In this document: positions 59,100 to 64,000 of the stretch, one piece after another
Numbering within the stretch: position 1 is the first letter of the stretch
Layout: each line of letters begins with the position of its first letter
Assembly: GCA_019322895.1 (NCBI GenBank)
Contig: JAHWHZ010000001.1
Coordinates: forward strand, 62,001 to 126,000
Length of the DNA: 64,000 nt
Source of the DNA: Candidatus Woesearchaeota archaeon
Lineage (GTDB): Archaea > Nanobdellota > Nanobdellia > Woesearchaeales > ARS49
Direction: 5' to 3'
Notes under the pieces: generated by a model
Databases searched by the model: none
What the model saw: only the letters and a program-made list of their open reading frames with translations
What the model was told of the DNA's origin: nothing
Made by a program: the position numbers and the translations under genes

Positions 59100-59753
59100 C
59101 TAGTTTCCTGTGATTTTGTCTCCTTCGTATTTTTGCCTGATTTCGTTCAGGTTTTGCATTAGTTCAGTTAATCTACTAAAAATTATGCTTCTGGTTTGTT
59201 TAGAATGCCCTTCAGTATTTGGTAAATCAAAAGTGTCTAATAGCCATGTTTGAAAATGATCCAGTATTTGTATGTAGAACTTGAATTGTTCGTCTGAGAA
59301 AGTGCTTAATTGACTGTTTGTGGTTTCCAAAGCTTTCAATAATTTTTTTGCTTTATCATCTTTTTCCTCAGGAATGTTATAATAGCCGGATTTAATTTTC
59401 ATCATTTCTTCAACTGACGGTTTGATTCGGCCTTCAAGTAAAAAATCTTTTTGCAATTGTTTTAGTTCTTTGTCTAATGCTGCTATTTCTGATTTTAAGC
59501 TTTCATCTCTTTTATTTTTTAGTCTTTGGCTTAAATTTCGCATTCTAACTATCATTCTTTGTAATCTTTTTGTGATGTAATTTTTTGCTTCGTCATGTAA
59601 CTCGTTTGGATTTAGTTTTTCTAGTTCTTCCAGCCAGTTTTCAAAAGCATCACTGTTGTTCATGAAAGCTTGTAGTGTTCCGCTTTCGTCTGCTTGAGCA
59701 AGTTTTTGCACTATTAAACTTTTTCTTAATTCATTAAAATTGTAAGAATTCAT
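59100..59753 (-). CDS. Coiled-coil protein, element 2
   Basis: A 217-residue highly helical protein (RLQRMIVRMRNLSQRLKNKR, then IAALDKELKQLQKDFLLEGR). It contains KPSVEEMMKIKSG, nearly the same short motif as QPSIEEMMRINIQ in the adjacent RHH protein at 59750. The two genes overlap by four bases (ATGA). Possibly a scaffold or a partner of the RHH protein, binding through the shared motif. Function unknown. Confidence 0.55.
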   Translation of the reverse strand: MNSYNFNELRKSLIVQKLAQADESGTLQAFMNNSDAFENWLEELEKLNPNELHDEAKNYITKRLQRMIVRMRNLSQRLKNKRDESLKSEIAALDKELKQLQKDFLLEGRIKPSVEEMMKIKSGYYNIPEEKDDKAKKLLKALETTNSQLSTFSDEQFKFYIQILDHFQTWLLDTFDLPNTEGHSKQTRSIIFSRLTELMQNLNEIRQKYEGDKITGN

Positions 59754-59980
59754 TTTTGTAACCCCTTTTTTTGTCTTGCTTCTACTTGTTTTTGAATGTT
59801 GATTCGCATCATTTCTTCAATGCTGGGTTGTATCGTTTTCAGGCCTAGTTCTGATTGTATTGCTTTGCTGAGATTTAATAGTCTGTTGATGACTTTGTCC
59901 CAGCTTTCAAAACTTCCTTGTTTGAATTTTTCCAACTCGTTTTTTGTGTTTATTGATATTTGTATCGTAGTGTGTAACAT
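59750..59980 (-). CDS. Ribbon-helix-helix protein with PSIEEMM motif, element 2
   Basis: A 76-residue protein. Residues 1-45 (TTIQISINTKNELEKFKQGS, WDKVINRLLNLSKAI) fit a VapB-type ribbon-helix-helix. It continues with QPSIEEMMRINIQKQ, a motif repeated in the neighbouring coiled-coil protein. A perfect 12-base palindrome TAGTTATAACTA (60047-60058) overlaps its upstream promoter, so it is probably autoregulated. An AGAGGT site precedes the ATG. Confidence 0.65.
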   Translation of the reverse strand: MLHTTIQISINTKNELEKFKQGSFESWDKVINRLLNLSKAIQSELGLKTIQPSIEEMMRINIQKQVEARQKKGLQK

Positions 59981-60046
59981 TGTTTTTTTTACCTCTAATT
60001 CTTTGTTAAGATTTTGTTATATAAAAACCATAACTCAACTACAGCA

Positions 60047-60075
60047 TAGTTATAACTAATATAAAAACACTAACT
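60047..60075 (-). promoter_or_regulatory. Shared promoter block, copy 2, with a 12-base palindrome
   Basis: 60054-60075 is identical to 58067-58088 and carries the TATA box TTTTTATATTAG. The perfect palindrome TAGTTATAACTA at 60047-60058 overlaps it. A second TATA-like GTTTTTATATAAC lies nearer the gene at about 60016-60028. Probable operator of the RHH protein at 59750. Confidence 0.6.
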
Positions 60076-60169
60076 CTCAAAATTGCTGTGAGAAAATCAA
60101 GTTTTTGTATCGTCTAAGAACACAGTAAAATTTAAATAAGAAAACAATTAAAAAAGAATAAAAAAAAAT

Positions 60170-61051
60170 TTATTTAAGCACAGCTCTCAACACATCTCTG
60201 AACTTTTCATTATTAGCAATTTTTTGAGCTAATTCATCCAATTCATTACTCGGGTTATCCACACCTATAAAGTTTTCTTCAAGGTTTGGTGGCTTAATAG
60301 CTTCAATACCGCAATCCATTCGGTCAGCAACTAATCTTTTAATATACCTATAAGTGCTGTTTACTTGCGAGTGTCCCATAAAATGTGCTGTTGTTAAAAG
60401 AACGTCTTGTATTCCTTTTTCCATACACGCCATTGCATACCATGTTGCTCTGCTTTTTCTGAAAGCATAAAGACTTAGTCTTTTAATGCTTCGGAGTTCT
60501 TTGTTTGGGCCTCCGTATCTTTTCATTACTTCGTCATTAACCCACGAATATCTTATCCTATTCGTGTTTATCATTTGTGTTCTTGTTCTCCATAAAAAGG
60601 ATTCCCATCCGCTTACGCTCATTGGTTTTTTGTTGTTTCTGTTGCTTGGAAACAAGTACCCGTCTGCCATTGTGTGCCAGTTTTGGCGAATGTATTCTTC
60701 TAAATAATCTCTGAACCATAACGGTATTAGTCTGGTTTTTTTCTTGATTATTCGCGTGATTATTTTGTTTCCTGCTTGGTCGGTTCGGATTGTTCTTTTG
60801 TATTTGGTTATCAGATTTGATATTTTGGGTTGTGTTCTGTCTTCAAAATGTAGGTTTTCTATTTGTGCTCTTGTGCATTCTATTGGCCTGAACCCTGTTA
60901 GTCCCGCAAATAAAAAATATGCTTGGTGTTTGCTAAATGGTTGTAGGTAGTTGATGAAGTCTTTGAATTGTTGGTATGTTAAGTACCTGTCATCATCTAA
61001 GTCTTTTAGTATGGTGACTTCTACAAGGTTTTGTCCAGTGTTTTGATTCAT
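60170..61051 (-). CDS. Tyrosine recombinase 1, element 2
   Basis: A 293-residue recombinase consisting mainly of the catalytic domain. Visible are R55 in TGFRPIE, Y195/R198 in SLYAFRKSRAT (the usual His is Tyr), H227 in FMGHSQV, and Y234/Y236 in STYRYIK as nucleophile candidates. The first 25 residues are too short for a full core-binding domain. It may resolve dimers, excise, or be a second integrase. The gene starts after a GGAGG site. Confidence 0.8.
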   Translation of the reverse strand: MNQNTGQNLVEVTILKDLDDDRYLTYQQFKDFINYLQPFSKHQAYFLFAGLTGFRPIECTRAQIENLHFEDRTQPKISNLITKYKRTIRTDQAGNKIITRIIKKKTRLIPLWFRDYLEEYIRQNWHTMADGYLFPSNRNNKKPMSVSGWESFLWRTRTQMINTNRIRYSWVNDEVMKRYGGPNKELRSIKRLSLYAFRKSRATWYAMACMEKGIQDVLLTTAHFMGHSQVNSTYRYIKRLVADRMDCGIEAIKPPNLEENFIGVDNPSNELDELAQKIANNEKFRDVLRAVLK

Positions 61052-61240
61052 TCTTTTTTTTCCTCCAAGTAAAGCGAATCTTAAAGAAAAAACTTTTATT
61101 TCTTGCCAGCTCTCTGAAGCTTTTTTCTTTTTGATTACTTTTTTTAGAGGATTTATTCACGTTTTTAAGGCATCACCTCACTTCTTTTTTTTAGCATTTG
61201 TTTGAATATACTGCGCTCACACAGGAGCTTTCACAATTAC

Positions 61241-61402
61241 TTATTTGCATTTTAGTTTCTCCAAATTCTGATTTAATTTCTTCAATTCAGCCAATATCAA
61301 CGCTTGGCCTACCACGTCTACACGCACGTCATTATTTTGCCGGGATTTAAGTATTAAATCAAGGCTTTGCTCAAAACCAGAATCAACAATGTTTTTACCC
61401 AT
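61241..61402 (-). CDS. Small helical protein between the recombinases, element 2
   Basis: A 53-residue protein (MGKNIVDSGFEQSLDLILKS) with a C-terminal helix VVGQALILAELKKLNQNLEKL. A GAGGTG ribosome-binding site precedes the ATG. It may be an excisionase-like or accessory factor given its place between two recombinases, but no domain is recognised. The remaining 189 bases before the next gene (61052-61240) hold only a weak basic frame without a ribosome-binding site. Confidence 0.5.
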   Translation of the reverse strand: MGKNIVDSGFEQSLDLILKSRQNNDVRVDVVGQALILAELKKLNQNLEKLKCK

Positions 61403-61453
61403 TTTTTTCAGCACCTCACTTTTTTTTATTGTTTTACGAGTATAAAAAACTTA

Positions 61454-62647
61454 TCATTCCTGCTCTTTAACTTTTTTTTCAAAATCTGCCAGGCTCTTCT
61501 TAACACCACTAAATAAGTTTGTCATTAAAGGATTATCCAGCATTTCTTGCATTTGAGCCTTCATGTCACTTAATTCTTTTTGTAACCGATCTTGTTGTTC
61601 CTGCAAGCCGATGTTTTCTTTTTTGATTTGACTGACTTGATCGTTTTCCCACTCTTTTTTAACAACTTCATTAGCATCTATTTCGTCAGTGTTCACGTAC
61701 CTGCGTAAGCTTTTGCTTCCTAAAACGTGCCCGCTTCGTTTTCCTAGCCTGATCAGGTTTCCGCCTAAGACTTTATCTCCATAATACGTGATGCTGCTTT
61801 TTCTCATAGTGTAAAGATTGTAGCTTTTGTTCGTAACTATTTTAGTGGCTTGAGCGAAACTTCTGCGGTATTGGTCATAGCTTAGATTAAATAATAACGC
61901 GTTTTCGTTATCTTTATCCGGGTGTCTTTTCAGCCATTCCCTTAACAAACTAGTAGCTATTGGCACGTTTATTTTTCTTGGACTGTTTGTTTTAGTAGCA
62001 TTAAGGTTTAATTGAATCGTTTTTTGTTGTGTATTCTTGTCTGTTTGAATCAGGACGTCTTTGATTTTCATGCTTAATAATTCCATTGGCCTGGCTCCGC
62101 TGTCAAATCCTGTTATGATTATTGCTTTGTTTTGCCAGTTTTTTGCAGTGTGGGCTATGTCTAACCATAAGTTTTTGTCTATCGTGACTGGGTTTGATTC
62201 TATTATTTTGTGTCTGGCTTTTGGTAAGAAATTGAGTTCATAATTTTCTTGTTGGTTTAGGTATTTTAGGAATAAATTGAATGCTTTGATAGTGGAACTT
62301 TTGGTTTCGTCACTGTAACTTTGCCCGTTTTGTTTGAGTACTTTGTCTTCTGTTAGTTTGTTGATTAGTTCTACATAGCTTTTTTTGGTTAGATTGATTT
62401 TTTTGTTTTTCGTGATTGGTTTGTAATCATTCCAGGTTATGAAGTCTTTGATGTGTTCTAAGTACCTGCCTCTTTTTGCTTGGCCTACGCTTGTTCTTCC
62501 GCCGTGCATTCCTATGCTTGCGTCTCTTTCAAATTGCAGGATTAGTTTTTTGGTTTTTGAATCTATTTTTTTGTGGTTTTTGATTTGGTTGATTAGATTT
62601 TGTAGTTTTTGGTTTTGTTTATGAATATCGCGTTTAATGTTTGACAT
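61454..62647 (-). CDS. Tyrosine recombinase 2 (integrase next to tRNA-Asp)
   Basis: A 397-residue integrase with an N-terminal core-binding region (about 40-150) and a catalytic domain: R186 in SGARPMEL, K219 in NATKTN, R282 in LYTMRKSS, H307 in KRSGHVLG and Y317 in LRRYVNT as nucleophile. A C-terminal coiled coil (ENIGLQEQQDRLQKELSDMK) follows. It starts 80 bases from the end of tRNA-Asp, the usual place for the integrase of a tRNA-targeting element. A GGGAGGGG site precedes the ATG. Confidence 0.85.
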   Translation of the reverse strand: MSNIKRDIHKQNQKLQNLINQIKNHKKIDSKTKKLILQFERDASIGMHGGRTSVGQAKRGRYLEHIKDFITWNDYKPITKNKKINLTKKSYVELINKLTEDKVLKQNGQSYSDETKSSTIKAFNLFLKYLNQQENYELNFLPKARHKIIESNPVTIDKNLWLDIAHTAKNWQNKAIIITGFDSGARPMELLSMKIKDVLIQTDKNTQQKTIQLNLNATKTNSPRKINVPIATSLLREWLKRHPDKDNENALLFNLSYDQYRRSFAQATKIVTNKSYNLYTMRKSSITYYGDKVLGGNLIRLGKRSGHVLGSKSLRRYVNTDEIDANEVVKKEWENDQVSQIKKENIGLQEQQDRLQKELSDMKAQMQEMLDNPLMTNLFSGVKKSLADFEKKVKEQE

Positions 62648-62726
62648 AGTTTTTCCCCTCCCTTTTAGAAATAGTATAGACTAACTAGTATTTAAACCTT
62701 ATTATTAAATTAAGGGTTTTTTCAAA

Positions 62727-62853
62727 CGCCCCAGCTGGGAGTCGAACCCAGGTCGGAGCCTTTCTGCGCAGGGCTTTACGCCCGGCTGTTTGATCAAACT
62801 TTTTTAAAGTTTGCTCGACAGGGCTCCATGATAGACCACTACACTACTGGGGC
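62727..62853 (-). tRNA. tRNA-Asp(GUC) with one intron
   Basis: Complementary strand: acceptor GCCCCAG/CTGGGGC, discriminator G, anticodon stem GAGCC/GGCTC, loop CTGTCGA with anticodon GTC, T arm CTGGG-TTCGACT-CCCAG. A 54-base intron (62762-62815) sits at the canonical 37/38 site. The central BHB helix is CTGT/GCAG with 3-base bulges. The intron contains the palindrome GTTTGATCAAAC. Mature length is 73. The 3' end is the insertion site of element 2, whose integrase lies next to it. Confidence 0.93.
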
Positions 62854-62893
62854 ATATCTTGAGTAATAAGCTGGTGGTTTTTAAATCTTACTG

Positions 62894-63658
62894 TTATCTT
62901 TGCGGTCTTTTCATCAAGTATAATTTTCCTGTTTTTAATGATTTTGAAGGCATGAATAAAGTTTCATTTATAGCTGCTGTTGCATATTTGTGTCCCTGGA
63001 ATTTCCAAAGCAAAAGTTTGTTAAAATAAAAATTATAATGCCTTATCAATAAATCTTTGAATCTCTCAGAAACTCTAAAACCATTTTCAATTTCTTTTAA
63101 TTGGTTATGAAAAGCTCTTAATTCAAGCATGTTCAAATACATTCCATCTCCTACTTTTGATGGAAGTATTTTTTCGCCGCAAAGCCGTATTCCATTTGCA
63201 TGGTCTAATGCATGAACCGATTCATGATGATTCACTATGCTTTTCAATTCGTTTAAACCGTATTGTTCAAAAACATTTGGAAAAATAATAATAACTGATT
63301 TTTTCCCTTTTCCCAAACATCTTTCAGGCATTGATGTCTGTGCAAAAGTTTTCTTTTTCTTTGAAAGAGAATTCCAATATTTTTCAAATTCACCAGAGCT
63401 TATTCCAAAAACCCTGTCAAGTGATTCATAACATCTTTCCTTGTTATTTTCATGAAAATAGATTATATCTTCAATATTTGGCTCAAATTCTGCTATTTCC
63501 TCCAAAGTTCTTTGTCTTTCTTCTGCTTCTGAAACCAATTCATATATTCCTATTCCAACACTTACTCCGCCAACTGGCTCAGGAATAAATGACTTTTCAG
63601 CAGAACAGCCTATATAAAGTGCCAAAGTCGCTGTCAGTGTTAGAAATAATTTTTTCAA
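62894..63658 (-). CDS. Lipoprotein zinc metallopeptidase-like protein
   Basis: A 254-residue protein with a lipoprotein signal (FLTLTATLALYIGC, lipobox YIGC at 15-18) and an HExxH zinc motif in SIVNHHESVHALDHANG (H145, E146, H149; D152/H153 as further ligand candidates). Scattered Cys may form disulfides outside the cell. It would be a membrane-anchored extracellular peptidase; the family is not recognised. It is flanked by tRNA-Asp and tRNA-Tyr, all on the minus strand. Confidence 0.6.
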   Translation of the reverse strand: MKKLFLTLTATLALYIGCSAEKSFIPEPVGGVSVGIGIYELVSEAEERQRTLEEIAEFEPNIEDIIYFHENNKERCYESLDRVFGISSGEFEKYWNSLSKKKKTFAQTSMPERCLGKGKKSVIIIFPNVFEQYGLNELKSIVNHHESVHALDHANGIRLCGEKILPSKVGDGMYLNMLELRAFHNQLKEIENGFRVSERFKDLLIRHYNFYFNKLLLWKFQGHKYATAAINETLFMPSKSLKTGKLYLMKRPQR

Positions 63659-63678
63659 TTTGCCCCAAATTAAAAATA

Positions 63679-63836
63679 TCCCCGCTCCCAGATTTGAATT
63701 TCCCGGCTTTTACGTTGGTTAAAAACCTCTGGGAACCTCGCGGTCTCGGCTGTCTGTTTATCACCCCAAGCTTTATGCAAAGTCAAAACAGCGATTTTAT
63801 CTACAGCCGCGCGCTCTACCGTTGAGCTAAGCGGGG
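63679..63836 (-). tRNA. tRNA-Tyr(GUA) with two introns, one in the T arm
   Basis: Complementary strand: acceptor CCCCGCT/AGCGGGG, discriminator A, D stem GCTC/GAGC, anticodon stem CGCGG/CCGCG, loop CTGTAGA with anticodon GTA. Intron 1 (63745-63800, 56 bases) is at 37/38 with a relaxed BHB. The T stem CCCAG/CTGGG is split by intron 2 (63699-63728, 30 bases) between positions 53 and 54. Its central helix is TCCC/GGGA, with 3-base bulges on each side and an 8-bp inner stem GGTTTTTA/TAAAAGCC. Removing both leaves T loop TTCAAAT and a mature length of 72. Confidence 0.92.
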
Positions 63837-63948
63837 ATAATAGAGGATAACTATACAACGCTTTATAAAGTTTTCGAGACAGTTGCTCTGTAATATAACT
63901 ATTTGCTTCTATAAAACTTTAAATAAAACTGTCTTTTTCCAGATACTT

Positions 63949-64000
63949 ATGGGGAGAAAGAAGCAAGGCGTTTTTGTGGAGGCATATGAACCAGAAAACT
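63949..64000 (+). CDS. Partial CDS, N-terminus only
   Basis: Seventeen codons are visible before the window ends (MGRKKQGVFVEAYEPEN). A TATA box (CTTTAAATAA, centre about 63921) is 28 bases before the ATG, so a leaderless mRNA is likely. No function can be assigned from this fragment. Confidence 0.5.
   Translation, partial: MGRKKQGVFVEAYEPEN

Larger units (their letters stand above)
52896..62739. mobile_element. Integrative element 2 (in tRNA-Asp), possible provirus
   Basis: The 14-base sequence ACGCCCCAGCTGGG, which is the 3' end of tRNA-Asp (62726-62739), recurs at 52896-52909. The 9.8 kb between them holds about 24 genes, all called on the minus strand: two tyrosine recombinases, several ribbon-helix-helix and zinc-ribbon proteins, coiled-coil proteins, two beta-rich proteins, a SprT-like metalloprotein and an AT-rich repeat region. 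The recombinase nearest the tRNA (61454) is the likely integrase. The content fits a small virus or plasmid integrated at tRNA-Asp; no known capsid, terminase or replicase is recognised. Confidence 0.8.

Noticed and set aside
61052..61240. Basic 55-codon frame starting at a GTG before recombinase 1
   Set aside because: No ribosome-binding site, overlaps the recombinase start in another frame, and shows only Lys/Ser/Arg-rich sequence.
1..64000. CRISPR arrays or rRNA genes
   Set aside because: No regularly spaced direct repeats with unique spacers and no rRNA core sequences were seen. The repeats found are few, irregular or palindromic.

Overview
This window looks like a piece of an archaeal chromosome, most likely from a DPANN-type archaeon (Woesearchaeota/Pacearchaeota-like; inferred from gene content, not from a tree). 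Direct evidence for Archaea is a transcription factor B gene, an archaeal-type isoleucyl-tRNA synthetase, an AMP phosphorylase, an AbrB-PhoU regulator family, tRNA introns with bulge-helix-bulge (BHB) splice motifs, and many start codons lying 24-29 bases downstream of a TATA box centre (leaderless transcripts).

Layout. 1-19.1 kb is host chromosome: a ribbon-helix-helix protein translationally coupled to a very large membrane-attached Ser/Thr kinase, a PIN nuclease, ileS, a run of secreted and lipoprotein genes with a winged-helix regulator and a FabH-like ketoacyl synthase, a methyltransferase-kinase fusion, an MFS transporter and TFB. 19.16-19.88 kb holds a LAGLIDADG endonuclease gene whose 3' end runs into a tRNA-Ser(UGA) gene with two introns. 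19.87-33.28 kb is integrative element 1: a tyrosine recombinase next to the tRNA 3' end, a HerA-like ATPase, a DUF2779 nuclease, a TdeIII-like restriction enzyme with a convergent DNA methyltransferase, a three-gene module with a HEPN-like protein, and a degraded copy of the tRNA-Ser 3' half at the far end. 33.3-52.8 kb is host again: a second, degenerate kinase, a Kef-type antiporter, a CRM-domain RNA-binding protein, AMP phosphorylase, an AI-2E permease, tRNA-Val(GAC), an HtrA-like protease, and a cluster of receiver-like, HEAT-repeat, lipoprotein and unknown genes ending in a TrmB-type regulator with a clear operator.

52.90-62.74 kb is integrative element 2, bounded by a 14-base direct repeat of the tRNA-Asp 3' end. 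Every gene I call in it is on the minus strand. It has two tyrosine recombinases, many small DNA-binding, zinc-ribbon and coiled-coil proteins, two beta-rich proteins that could be virion components, a SprT-like metalloprotein, a shared 22-base promoter block used twice, and an AT-rich iteron region that could be its origin. No known capsid, terminase or replicase is recognisable, so it is the best candidate here for an undescribed virus or plasmid-like element. After it come tRNA-Asp(GUC) with one intron, a lipoprotein metallopeptidase, and tRNA-Tyr(GUA) with two introns, one of them in the T arm.
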